Made by a program: the position numbers and the translations under genes. From positions 5,900,001-5,964,000 of the forward strand of contig JAVTVX010000005.1 of the NCBI GenBank assembly GCA_033439265.1: a stretch of 64,000 bases of DNA. Reading direction: 5' to 3'. Below the pieces are notes generated by a model that saw only the letters and a list, made by a program, of their open reading frames with translations, was not told the DNA's origin and searched no databases. This document shows positions 24,825 to 37,813 of the stretch, piece by piece. Source of the stretch: Dillenia suffruticosa. Its lineage: Eukaryota > Streptophyta > Magnoliopsida > Dilleniales > Dilleniaceae. Within the stretch, counting starts at the first letter, position 1. Every line of letters starts with the position of its first letter.

Positions 24825-27480
24825 TTACACTCTATGCAATCCTAGAGATTTTACATATTTCATAAATATATCTTTAGGTATCGGTTTCATGAATGATTGA
24901 GCCACCATTAAATGCGTAGATAAATACTTCAATGTCACATCTTCTTTTTCAACAATATCTCGAATAAAGTTGAATTTCGTATCAATGTGTTTGATTCTCC
25001 CATAATATTTGGGATCTTTTGTATAAGCGATAGCTGGTTGACTATCACAATAAATTGTCACATCTCCCACTGTATCGCTTACGATCCCTAAATATTGTAA
25101 AAACCGTTTTAACCAAACACACTCCTGAATTGCTGAAACACAAGTTACAAACTCTGCTTCCATCGTAGACAGTGATACACATGTTTGTTTCTTATTTCTC
25201 CAAAAGATGACGTCATTATTTAGCAAGAAAACATAATTTGAGGTGGACTTACGTTCATCTAGGTCACCACCCAAATTAACATCTGTGTATCCACTCAATA
25301 ACAAGTTATTTCCTTGATAACAAAGGGAATAATTCGCAGTTCCTTTCAGATATCTTAAAATCCTCTATACAGCTATCCAGTTACCTTTACCTGGATTAGA
25401 TTGATACCTGCTGACCAAACTCACGATATAGCAGATGTCAGAGAAAGTATACATCATAGCGTACATCAGACTCCCAATAGCACTGGAATACGGTACTTTT
25501 GACATCTCATGTTTTTCTTCAAAGTTCTTTGGGCGCATCGCTAAACTTACACCTTCGCTTTTAGCCACAGGAGTATCAACATGTTTACAGCTATCTATCC
25601 TAAATTGTTTCAAGATCTTTTTAATGTAAAATTCTTGAGATAAGACTAACAATCTCTTGAAACAATTTCTGTAGATTTTAACACCCAATATATACTTTGT
25701 TTGACCCATGTCCTTCATCTCAAAATTAAGATTCTTGAGATAAGGTTAACAATCTTTTGGAACGATCTCTGTGGATCTTAACACCTAGTATGTACTATGT
25801 TTCACCCATGTCTTTCATCTCAAAATTTGATAATAACCAACTCTTGATATTCAGGATATACTCCATATCATTTCCGACTAACAATATGTCATCGATATAC
25901 AGACTTAGAATTACAAACTTATCATTAAAATTTTTCACGTAAACACAATGGTCTTCGTCTATCATTACGAAGTCGTAAGAGATTACGGCTATGTGAAATC
26001 TTAAATACCATTGTCTTGAAAACTGTTTGATCGCATAAATTGATCTATTCAATTTGTAAACTTTATTTTCTTGACCTTTAACTATGAAATCTACTGATTG
26101 TTTCATGTAGATTTCTTCTTTAAGTTCTCTATTGAGAAACGCAGTTTTCACATCCATCTGATATAATTCTAAATCTAAATTGACTATAATAGCCAACAAT
26201 AGGCGAATAGAGACAAATCTCACTACTGGTGAAAATGTTTCTTCATAATCAATATTCTTTTATTGGATATAACCTTTTGCCACCAATCGAGCTTTATACC
26301 TCTCAATTGTTCCATCAACCTTACGTTTAACCTTGAGAATCTATTTGTTTCCAATAGGTTTACATCCAGGTAGAAAATCAACCAATTCCCAAACATGGTT
26401 GGAATCCATCGACTCTATTTCTTCCTTCATTGCTTTTATCCACTCATTTTTGGCAAGACAAGACAAACCCTATCACGAGTAAAGTTCAAGTCATAGCCTA
26501 GTTTAAGAAGAACAACAACAGAAACTAAATTTTGTCGAATTTCTGATACAAAGAGAATATCATGTAAGATTAGGGTTTGTCTACTTCGAAACTCCAGTTT
26601 GTAAGTGTCAATCCCTTTGACTTCTGCTCTTGTATTGTTCCCTATGTATATCCATCTTGCATCGGGAGGAACTCGACGAAAGTCCATGAACGCTTCTCGA
26701 TCTCTCGTTACATGGTCTGTTACTTCTGAATCTATAATCCACACAGGATAAGATTGAAAAAGTAAAACAGTACTAGAGACATTTATAACACTTAGAGAAG
26801 CATTACGGTGTGCTACCTTTTTCGGTTCGGGGCATTCTCGAGTGAAATGATCAAAAGATTTGCAATTATAGTATTTCAGTTTGCTCTTATCCTTATTTTT
26901 CCAAAACCGCTTGCGCTTGTTCTTGCTGTTGGAATTATTCTTCTTAAACCTTTCCGCAACTTCCTTCCCTTTCTTGTCCTTATTCTTGTTCCCCTTGCGT
27001 TTAAAGCTTGAAACTTTCAGGGAACTAGATTCAGCTACAAAGGCATTAGAAATCGATTTTACAGCACCAAACCGCTCATTTTCGAGTTCTACATGGCGAG
27101 CAGTATCAACGAAAGTCTTAATGCTATCGTTGTGAGTCAAATTGACCTTCAAGTGCTCCCACTGGTTTGAAAGGGATCGGATTAAAGCTTGAACCTACTG
27201 CTCATCAGATAAAACATGACCTGCTGACTTCAATTCCCTTATTGTGTTTGACATGGTTCTCAGGTGTAGTTTGATACTGTGATCAGACTTCTTTTTATAC
27301 GCGTCAAACTTAATAGTCAACTGTCTCAGACGGGTCACACTGATACCTCTATACTTCTCTCTGAGGTACACCCATATGTCATGAGCAGTAGAGAATTGTT
27401 CGCATTCATGTATTAGATCATCAATTATAGAACTAACCAGGATGCCACGTGCAGTGGAATTTTTCTTCTTCCACACATGG
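24825..27480 (-). pseudogene. gag-pol remnants of copia element 1
   Basis: Separate coding remnants on the minus strand show copia hallmarks: a CCHC-type knuckle (CKSFDHFTRECPEP), a protease-like WIIDSEVTDHV, reverse-transcriptase motifs (QMDVKTAFLNREL, LYIDDILLVGND) and RNase H motifs (STMEAEFVTC, IYCDSQPAI, RIKHIDTKF). The set is broken in several places and not functional as it stands. Confidence 0.9.
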
Positions 27481-28961
27481 TAAGCTTCTTGATCTCTTCT
27501 CTATTGAGCAGTGTTTCCAATTCAAGGGTCTTGCATGATATAGTTGATACCCTCTAAGACATCTTGCTCTTCCAGTACATACCATATCTTATGGCACTAA
27601 ATATCATAATTGTCGCCATTAAACTTATCACATTTATTTAAATCTGCTATCATTGATTTCGATACCATGGTCTGGGTTTTCGAATAGAGATAATTGTTAA
27701 TATTCATACTCATTCATTCCTATAATTTTGTACTTAAAATCTAATAAATTTATCATAAACGAATATAAGGTGTAGACTCGAAAGATCACTAAATTCTCAA
27801 TTATCATCTATCATCCAAATGTTTAATTATCATAAATTTGATTTCAAAGTAGCAAAATTCTTTAAGTATTAGGTAAAAATTACTTAAATTCTACAAATCT
27901 AAAAACTCTCACTAAATTATGTGAATTTAGAACATATCTGTTCACATACTCGCATAAATATACAAATATGCACATTCTTGATATATATTTAAAGAGAAAA
28001 ACATTACATCACATGTTTATAATATTGTTCTCATCACAATACATAACTATGCATCAAAGAAAAGAAGAAAAAAAATATATATACAATCAAATTTCTTTTT
28101 TCTTTTCTTTCTTATCTTCCATATACATACGAGTAACCATATTGACCATCCTAACTGAAAGTCTATCTCTCGGAGTGAATCTTCTAATAGTTTGAGGTGT
28201 AGAGCCATTGATCTTTAGAGACAACGCCATTTTCGTTTTAATCTCTATTTCCCTAACTGTCCACATGCTAAACAGTTTTAGTTTGAAATCCTTGAGGTAG
28301 AGCCACTTATTATCTTTTATTATTTTGTCAGCCATTCCAACCAAATGATCAGGGAGGGAATTCCTTATAATCTTAATCTCGACTTCGTCGCCTCCGAACT
28401 AATAACCCAAACGCCGAAATTCATAACGTTTTCGACTCATATCCCATAGATGTTGCGACAAAGTGCGCGTTACGTTCATCTTATAATGTAACATCATATA
28501 TAGTTTTACCAAACGTTTCGAGATCCTCTCGTCTCTGCATCTCCAACGGAAAGGTGCAATGGTACATCTGATTCTTACCATATCCCTAAAATTGGGTAAA
28601 TATTAGATTGGACACGAAACCAATCAAAAAAAAATTTTAAAAACACCATCCACAATTATTTATACTCATTAATCAAAAGATTTATGTCGAAAAAAATGAA
28701 TTTTTTATTCGTAAATCAACAAGTACAAAATCAAATAGGTATTATAAAATTTAATTCAGGTAGGCAGAAGTTAGAAAATAATTTTCCAAACATGTGAGAA
28801 ATTTTCAGAAATTTGTCTCACATGTTGATTAATTTTTCTGCAATTTCCAAAAATTTTACAAACTTAAAATCAATAGAAAATAATTTTTAATCCAAAAAAT
28901 TAATTTAAAATTACAGAAAAATCAAAAAAGAAAAAAATTTGGAAAAAAAAAATTCCGGCAT

Positions 28962-29142
28962 GAGAGGGCCCGTCTCACACCCTTACGCACCGCCCAAAGT
29001 GGCGGGGCGTGTGGGTGACCCTCTCAGGCAGAATCCGACCATCGGATTTTGCCTACCCCCCATTTTTGGGGTCTCCGAATCTAATGGTGTCATCGGTTTT
29101 TCAATCTGAGATCTAGATCTTGACGTTTGGGCTCTATAGCCC
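28962..29142 (-). other. GC-rich stem-loop cluster in the leader of copia element 1
   Basis: Three inverted repeats follow one another in otherwise AT-rich leader DNA. The first (28962-29025) pairs GAGAGGG with CCCTCTC on the outside, CACACCC with GTGTGGG, and CCGCC with GGCGG around a CAAAGT loop. The second (29027-29053) pairs GGCAGAATCCGA with TCGGATTTTGCC around CCA. The third (29129-29142) is GGGCTCTATAGCCC. It lies between the primer-binding site and gag. A role in RNA folding, dimerisation or packaging is only inferred. Confidence 0.6.
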
Positions 29143-29574
29143 ACAGCCCGAGAGTGGGATTTTTTTTGCACTATTCATCATCTTTCCTAAGTCTAGGTTT
29201 CTGCACCTCAAACAGTTTTTCTGATTTTGATTTCTCCCTTATTTCTAAACCATTTGTTTTGTTATTTGTATGGTTGGGACAGATTTTTGATAAGGAATCG
29301 AACCATGTATTTTTCTTTTCATAAAGTGCATTATTTAAGGAGATTTTTTCATCATAAGTCTCGGCAAGGGTTTCTTGATTCTCGAAAAATGCATGACGGC
29401 CATGCATGAAACTTTGCAGATCAATTCCTAATATCATGGGTACTCTACCTTTCAAATTTCAAAGCATTTCGAGATCTATATTCAAAGTTACCATTTTCAA
29501 TTTTTTTTAAAAAAATGGAACTCAAATATATATTAAAAAAATAAGAAACACCCTAAATCATGCTCTGGTACCAA

Positions 29575-29935
29575 TGAAAGAATTCTTTGATACAATTACA
29601 GCGAAATAAATATTTAATATCCCAAGATTTAGAATCGGATCACTAACCTTTTCGATCTACGGATTCGAAGATTGTCACGAATGGATCAATTTTCTTTTAT
29701 TCACAATCCAAGAGTTTTTGATTAAAATGTATATGAGTAGATCTCTTCCTTTTTTTGTTATTGTATTTTTTTTCTACCTTCAATGTGCATTTTGTGTTGG
29801 TTAAGGGAGTTAGGAGTTGGTTTTTCTCTTGAAAAGTCACTCCCTTCCTTCTCTCCTCTGAATTTCAAAATATGTAAGGGAATACGTTTGAGTCAAAACC
29901 ACATGGGCGACCCGACCCAGTACTCATAACTTCCA
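29575..29935 (-). repeat. 5' LTR of copia element 1
   Basis: Begins TGAAAGAATTC and ends TAACTTCCA on the plus strand; followed outside by GATAA. The primer-binding-like site lies just inside it. Confidence 0.92.
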
Positions 29936-30748
29936 GATAAGGATCAAATTTTTCGAATATGAACAAGAAAGAATTAAGGAAATTTTGTCTATGATGAATT
30001 TTTATTTTAAATGCTAACAGAGCATGAAGAGTAGACATGATTGTCGATAATTGGTTTTTCGATCTACGTGTCAATTCTCGAATTTGTAAAATGTTAGCCT
30101 GTATCTTTGTAGACAGAGCAAGCAAACACTTTTGCAAGATGAATCAATCCAAAATGAAGAACAAATCAATGGTGATGTTTTTCTTTATGAATGAAATTTT
30201 GCTTCAAACATCAACAAAGAACAAATAGTAAATATAATCAAGATTATTTGTTTTTCTGAGTATTCATGTGAGCAAGAGAGGAAGCAAAAGTTCTATTGCA
30301 AAACATTTAACATACACAATTTGTAATAATTTAAACATAAACTCCCTTAATTCCAAATTTTATCAAAAAAATTTATCTTGTTTGGATGAGATAATTAAGA
30401 ATGGAGTGCTTGACTTGGGATGCAGCACTTTGAACAAGAAAGTATTGTGAAGGGTTTTAACTTCGTGTTACATCTTATATATTTGATATCGATGAAAATA
30501 TGTTTGAATATTAAAAATAACACAAAATCAGAATAAAGTTAAATGAACATACAATTTAAAAGAACTAATAAAATTTTAGTTGAATTTAGGAAATCTCTCC
30601 TAAAGTGTCATTTTAAAGTTCATTAAACAAGTTTATATAAGGTAATGAGAAGCATTAATCTTAACCTATCATATCCCCCATATATCAAATGTTGTGCAAT
30701 GTGATTTTTCATTTCAATTTTTGATCTCTAGTTGAGCAAACCCAGTAA
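29936..30748. other. Spacer between copia element 1 and the NUMOD3 pseudogene
   Basis: AT-rich DNA with short low-complexity frames only. Nothing recognised. Confidence 0.4.
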
Positions 30749-31339
30749 TGGATTTGTGGGTTATAGCAACTAGGGATCTGGGGTTTCAATAATTTTGTGC
30801 ATTAATGTGGAAAACCTTCTATTATATTGCGTGTTTACATTTATATTCTTCTTCGTAGCTGTATGAATGCGAGGTATTGGCAAGAACATCATATTGAGGA
30901 TTCAAATTTGGCCACTGCTTTTATGGTTCATCAAATTTGCACAGTTTATGAATGTGGGACAAAATTTGACCTTATCATGCATGAAGAGAAGGTTATTAGG
31001 GGCTAAATCTATAATTTATGTTAGTCATATGAACTGCAGACTAAATAGAGTTGGTTGAGTTCAACATGGGGCTTATGGTTTGTATTATGAGACATTAACG
31101 GGTACATTGTCATTAGTTCGGAAGACTATCAGTTCAGTTTTAGGTTGGAGTTATCTGTGATTTGATTAAAGAACATGTTTGATGGTCACCTTCTTGTGCC
31201 AGTCATGCCTTTCCTCCACATAGTTATACCATGGACCTAATTTTGAAATAAAGTGAAAATTAATGTTAAACATATTGTATAATATGAGTGAGAATGATAA
31301 AATTTATGAAGACTATTCATGTGAATGCCCTGCTGAGTT

Positions 31340-31432
31340 GAACTGCAAGTGAACACTCTTCAGCGGATTCGAATCAGGGAAGGGAGGATGGAAGTGGGGA
31401 GGCTCTACCGCTTGAGCTATCCTTTAGAGACG
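31340..31432 (-). repeat. tRNA-like (SINE-type) fragment with A and B boxes
   Basis: On the minus strand, GGATAGCTCAAGCGGTAGAG resembles a pol III A box region and GATTCGAATCC, about 37 bp further, a B box. The T-arm around the B box does not pair well and no acceptor stem closes, so it is not a working tRNA. A tRNA-derived SINE remnant is the best guess. Confidence 0.4.
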
Positions 31433-32567
31433 CATATCAATTACTCCGAATACACCAAAAACATATAAACTTGGTTGAAAAATGAATGAGTTTTTTGGTT
31501 GTTAGAATCACAGTGGCACAAAAACGATGTCAAGTCATTTTATCTGTAATATTTAATGTTAGTACTTTTCAAGGAAAAGATTTTGATAGGCATCATATGG
31601 ATATCCACCAGGCTACCATCGCATATGGAACAGGTTCAATACAAATTATCAACTTAAGTACAAGCTATACAACCTGCATGTGACGCAAGTAAAATATCCA
31701 GCTGCTCCTTTGAAGAATATGCATTTGCACTTTAGATCTTTGGGTTATTTGAAGAGGCTTCCTTCTAGAGCACTGGAAATAGATGTGGCTCTGCAGGAGA
31801 TATCTGATGTTAAGGAATACGTCCAGGAAAACTTGATGTAAAATTGCTTCAGATGGAAACCATCTAATTCAATTAAATTGTGATTCTGACGTCGTTGATG
31901 TTTCAACTAAGGTGGATTGCAAGGAAAGGGAGCAGAGAAGAAGGATTGCACGGGCAAACAAAGGAAAAGTACCCCGAAGCAAAGGCAGGAAACATGGTGC
32001 AGGTAAATCTGATTTAGTAGTTTGTTGTCACAGTTTGACTACTTAAAATTCTAAATTTGTGATTCTACACATGCGGGGACTCGTGAAAGGATCAAACAAA
32101 GAACAATAGAAGCCTTGAGAAATCCCAAGGTGAAGTCATCTAAGAATGTTAGTTTTTGATATTTTCTGTCTATCTTTTGTGGATTCGAAAACTTTTTGCA
32201 TAAGGAGCAGTAGGGCAAGTGTGTTTGCTTTGGAGAAAAAGCAAGGAACACCTCTCATTGAGGATAGGATGAGAAATGTAGAGAGGCTTGAAAGAGTGAT
32301 AAAATGCAGATTTCACATGCATTGAAAAAATTAGTCCACGTGAGCATATTCATATAAAATTTATGTTCCATTATACATGGTTCTATTGATTCTCAAGCCA
32401 TACATGCCTTCTTGTTTTTATTTTTTTTTATTTTTTTAATCTCTCAAACGAGGGTGAGCCTTAGTGCAATGATTAAGTTGTTTTTTTTTGTGATCTCGAG
32501 ATCACGAGTTCGAAACGTGGAAACAGTTTCTTTGCAAAAATACAAGGAAAATGTTTTGTACATATAC

Positions 32568-33266
32568 TGTTGGGAATGTTTAAGGACTTCGAAGAATGAA
32601 AAGTATGAAAGGACTTGCATGTGAAATAGTTACCGTCCTTAAGAAAATTATGCCCCCACTATGTTGCTGCCTGGGTTGATGCAAATTCCTTTAGGATATA
32701 CAAGTCGAACAAAAATTTGAGATAGCAAAATCTTAAACTTCTCCCAATAACGAAATAGAATTTTTTTCAGTAAACGAAAACTGCCAATAATAAAAAAAAA
32801 AAACAGAAGAAGATTTTCCCAATGGTGTGAGTGAGTATTTATAGAAATGAAGGTATGTCATTATTGGATATCCTTTCATTTAAAGGGCACAACGAGTATA
32901 TCCTTTTAATTAAAAAATAACTGTTTGCCCAAAAGGCATTACTTAATCATTAGAGAGTGACATTTTAATCAAAAGATATAAATTTATTTAAATTTCAAAA
33001 TTGTGTCTCTTGAATAAAATTAAATAACGAATTTATTTAATTTTCTAATATCCCAAGTGTCCTATCTTTGACTCTTAAATAATTAATTAATTAATTATCT
33101 AATTTTTCAATGGTCATTTTATGAAAATTTCATTTTTCCATCCAACATACCTTTTTAACAAAATTCAAATGGTTCTAAATTTGATAGATTATAAACCCAT
33201 CAATTTTTTTTTTTTACTTTTTCAATGTGGTACAAATGCCCACGACTATTACAAACTAATCTAACA
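32568..33266 (-). repeat. 3' LTR of copia element 2
   Basis: TGTTGGGAATG...CTAACA; preceded outside by TATAC and followed inside by the polypurine tract complement ATCCCCCACTT. Confidence 0.93.
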
Positions 33267-33797
33267 ATCCCCCACTTAGTTTGTAATATCCATTAACAAT
33301 ACAATTTCTTTTTAGAATTATCTTCGCAATAGATGTCTCGACCTAAACCTAAAGATCGTATTAATATTTTCAAAATCTTGTCAAAATTTTGGTAAATAAT
33401 TTTTAAACCTCAATTTCTTATGATAAGATCAGAAAATTAATACTCATAATTATTTACAAATCTCTAATACGTTCACTGTGAGATTTAGCACTATAATATG
33501 GTCGTGTGCTACCTCCTGAATTGATAAACACTTATAAAGTTTTATTTCCAAACTTTATTAGAAACGGCACCACTTCTCGTGTTTATATAGGTGAAGTTTG
33601 AAAATCTTAAATTTGGATTTTTCTTGTTCTTGAACCGAACATAACTCCATTAAAAATAATTATTATTCACCCTCATTTTCTTAAGCATTAATGTTCTAAT
33701 ACTTGCTGCCTATCACTAGAGTAACTTGTTGTTACCTTTTAAACCTTTAGAATTGCTAATCAATAAGAAAGGTAAGATTCCTATTACCCGTGATAAA

Positions 33798-36700
33798 TTA
33801 GAATTGCTTTAGACTCATTTTGTTTGTAGTAATTTTGATTTTATCTCTCGAAAGTCCTTTGGTCAATGGGTCAACAAGATTGCTATTAGATTTTACATAG
33901 ATAACTGTTATAATACCATCAGAAATCAGTTGTCTAACATATTCATGTCTTAAAATAATATGTCTAGATTTACCATTGTAAATTTTGTTGAACGCCCTAG
34001 ACATAGTTGCTTCGCTATCACAGTGTAAAGAGACCATTGGTATTGGTTGTAGCCACAACTTTATTTCTATCAACAAGTTTTTAAGTCATTCTGCCTCTTT
34101 ATCCGCTGCTACTAATGTAACAAATTTCGACTCCATGGTTGAGTGAGTAATATACGTCTGCTTCTTGGAGATTGCTACTCCACCTAGTTTAAATATCCAA
34201 CCAAACGTTGATTTGTTATCACTCATACTAGTTATCTAACTAGTATTAGTATAACCTTCTAGTACCAAAGGAAACTTATTATAAAATAATTCCAAAATTT
34301 TGGTTCTTTTAAAATAGCCAAAAACCCTTCCAATTGCTTTCCAATGATTTGCATTGAGATTATGTGTAAATCTTGAAAGTTTACCTATTACAAAAGCAAT
34401 TTCAGATTTAGTGCAATGCACAGCATATATCAAACTACCAATTGCACTAATATGGTCTAATTGACTTACAAACTTTTCTGAATTTTTCATCAGTTTATTA
34501 GAAATATCAAATGGGGTATTAACTTCCTTAATTCCCAAATAGTCAAATTTTGAAAGTATTTTATCCACATAATGTGATTGACACAAAGCGTAACCCCCAC
34601 TATGTTTCTTAATTTTGATTTCTAAAATAATATCGATTTCACCCAAATCTTTCATTTTGAAATGTTGAGTCAAATACCTTTTATTATCATTTATACCTTG
34701 TATATAAGTCCCAAAAATTAGCAAGTCATCCACATAAAAACACATGATCACTTCAAAGTCTTTAGTGAATTTAGAATAAATGCACTTATCTGCTCCATTA
34801 TATTTAAATCCATTTAATAATATCACATTATCAAATTTTTCATGCCATTGCTTCGAAACCTGTTTTAAACCATACAGGGATTTTACCAGTTTACAAACTT
34901 TCTTTTCGTTACCAGGAAGGACAAATCCTTTTGATTGCTCTATATATACCTTTTTATCAAGATCACCATTTAAAAATGCTGTTTTAACATCCATTTGATG
35001 GATATGTAAATCATAGATTGATGCTAAAACAAACAACACTCTTATAGAAGTAATTCTAGCAACAGGAGTATATGTATCAAAATAATCTATCACCTCCTTT
35101 TGTTTGAAACCTTTAGCAACTAATCTTGTTTTAAAGGTTTGCATAGTATTGTCAGTGTTATACTTTTTCTTAAATATCTACTTACATCCAATTGATTTTG
35201 AACCAGGAGGTAGATTTACCAACACCCATGTACCACTTGCTAAAATAGAATCCATTTCATCGTTTATTATTTCTTTCCAAAAGGTAGAATCTCTTGAACC
35301 TAATGCTTCATTATATGATTTGTGATCATTCTCCAAGTGCAATACGATCGATATTTTATTCAGTATCTCAATTCTATTTCCTTCAACCAAGAATGTTAGT
35401 GCTTGTGAGGAAATAAAGTCAGAACCAAAATTATTTTCTTTATGTACCCTTTTGCTTCTTCTAAAATCTACAGACAAGTCAATTAACTTTCGTTTATGGA
35501 AATAATTAGGGTGTACAGCAGTATCCTACGCCAAAGTGGGAGAAGAAACTCCTTCATTTGATTGTGGATTTATAGTTTGATCATCGAAAAATATAGTTTC
35601 TAAAAACTTAACGTCTCTTGAATCTATAATTACATTGGAGTCTAAATCCAATAATTTATATACTTTTGAATTTTCAGCATATCTCACAAAGACACTTTTA
35701 AGAGTTTTAGGACCCAATTTTGTTCTTTTTGAATCCGGAACTCTATAATAGGCAATGGAGCCCCATACCCTCAAATAACCAAAATTTGGTTTTCTTCTTT
35801 TCAAAGTCTTGTACGGAGAACTTTTCGTTTTCTTTGAAAATATTCGGTTGTGTACGTAACAAACCGTTAATAAACCTTCTCCCCATAAATTTATTAGCAA
35901 TTTGACATGCATTAACATGGGATTAACCATATCAACTAATATTTTATTTTTTCTTTCTACCAAACTATTTTGTTGTGGGGTATATGGTGCACTTGCTTGA
36001 TGAATTAAACCATTTTCTTCACAACAATTAGAAAATTCAGTTAAAAAATATTCGCCGCCACGATCACTTCATAGTATTTTAATTTTCTTTTCCAACTGAT
36101 TTTCTATCAAAGCTTTATAACGTTTAAACATGTTAGATGCTTGATCTTTTATTTTTATCAAATAAATATGAGTGAATCTAGAACAGTCATATATAAAAGT
36201 TATAAAATATATATTTCCACCTCTAGTTAAATGACCATTTAATTCACATATATCAGAATACACAAATTCAAGTAACTCTGAAATCATTTCATTTTTTGGG
36301 AATAGTTTCTTAATCATCTTGACTTGTATGCATATTTTGTATTTTCCTAATTTTTTGTTGGCACGTGAAATAAAATCATGTCTAGACATAAATTTAATTG
36401 AATTAAAATTAATATGTGATAGACGTGCATGTCATAAATCAAAAGAAGACTCAACAATATAAACAGAAACTTCAACTTTATTAATATTTAATTTGAACAT
36501 GTCATCACATGAATATCCTTGTCCTATGAATACACCATTTTTAAATACAATGAGTTTTTCTGCCTTTATGACAACTTTCAAGCTTTTCTTACAAAGCACA
36601 CTTCCAAAAATCAGATTCTTTCTCACATGCGGAACATGGAAAACATTTGTCAAGATCAACTTCTTTCTTGAAGTAAACAACAATTCAACGGTTCCCTTTC

Positions 36701-37791
36701 CCATAACTTTGGCTATGTCATGATTTCCCATAAAAACTTTTTCATCCTTGGTTGTCACTGTGTAAATTTTGAAGAGATTTTTATTATTACAAACATGCAG
36801 TGTAGCACCAAAATCATACCACCAATTAAAAGATTTTTTTGTTACTGTCATATTACATTCTATAACCATGTTGATGTTAAGTACTGCAATCATGGCAATA
36901 ATTTCTACGATACTGGATTGATGTTCAACCACATTTGCCTTCTTGTTTCCAGTGTTTTCCTCTAATTTTAGTTTCTTATAGAATCTGCATTCTTTCTTTA
37001 AATAGCCTTTTTTTTCCATAGAAAAAACATGACTTGTTTTTCTTATTGTTGTTCTTGCTATTGGTAGTAAAGAAGTTATATTTTCTTTTCTTTCCTCCAT
37101 TTTTAGTGCTAGACTCAACTTGATTTATCTTATGTTCAGACTCCAAAGCATATTTGTTTTCACGATTTCGAGTTTCCTCTTCAATTCGAATATGCTTTAG
37201 GAGTTGGTCTATAGTAAAGTTTTTAGAAGTGTGCAATAATTTTTTTTGATAATTATTTCAAGTGGTTGGTAATTTTGAAATAACTATAGTTACTTGTAAT
37301 TGTTCAGATACTTCTACTTTTAAATCATTGAATCTAGACACTAAAACTAGTAATTCATCCACCTGATCCATGACAAATTTATTATCCACCATTTGAAACT
37401 CAAAAAATTTTATGCTATGAAATCTGTCCGTACCTTATTTTACAGAAGTATACTTGTTCTCCAATACTTTCTATATTTCTTGTGAGGTCTTGAGTGGACG
37501 AAACAAATCATACAATCGATCAGATAGAGCATTCAGAATGAATTCTCTGCAACAAACTTCATCATCCTGACGTTTCTAATGAAGGATTCTGATTTCATCA
37601 GTATCACTTTCATTGCGTTCTGGAATGGGTGGTAAGTTCGGACTCAAAAGATAGACAATATTCAACTTGGTAAGAAGGAACCGTAGTTTATCCTTCCGGT
37701 GAGTGAAATTTGTCCCATCAAAGCAATCAAGTCTGGACGTATTTTGGTTGATCATCTTGTTGAAGACAGAATTAGATCCAGTAGCCTTCAT
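33798..37791 (-). pseudogene. gag-pol remnants of copia element 2
   Basis: Remnants on the minus strand: gag starting MKATGSNSVFNKM with a FDGTNFTHRKDKL motif; protease-like WWYDFGATLHVCNN; integrase with YDCSRFTHIYLIK and MVERKNKILVDMV; reverse transcriptase with QMDVKTAFLNGDL and CFYVDDLLIFGT; RNase H tail with GKSRHIILRHEYVRQLI. The pieces lie in normal copia order but are broken in several places. Confidence 0.9.
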
Positions 37792-37813
37792 TGCAAAATA
37801 ATTTCCTTAAGCT

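Larger units (their letters stand above)
23386..29935 (-). mobile_element. Ty1-copia element 1, broken, with paired LTRs and target-site duplication
   Basis: The LTRs lie at 23386-23744 and 29575-29935, both TG...CA, and differ at roughly a tenth of positions by eye. The perfect 5-bp target-site duplication GATAA is at 23381-23385 and 29936-29940. Read on the minus strand, a primer-binding-like site TGGTACCAGAGCATG (about 29558-29572), near the initiator-Met tRNA type, follows the 5' LTR, and a purine tract GAGTTGGAGA precedes the 3' LTR. Recognisable parts in copia order are gag (about 27200-27670), zinc-knuckle/protease (26450-27150), reverse transcriptase (25370-26220) and RNase H (24825-25300). 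I did not recognise an integrase domain. The coding region is broken in several places, so this is a fossil. The LTR divergence suggests an age of a few million years at usual plant rates. Confidence 0.92.

Noticed and set aside
31340-31432. Possible functional tRNA gene on the minus strand
   Set aside because: The T-arm and acceptor stem do not pair; only the promoter-like boxes are tRNA-like.
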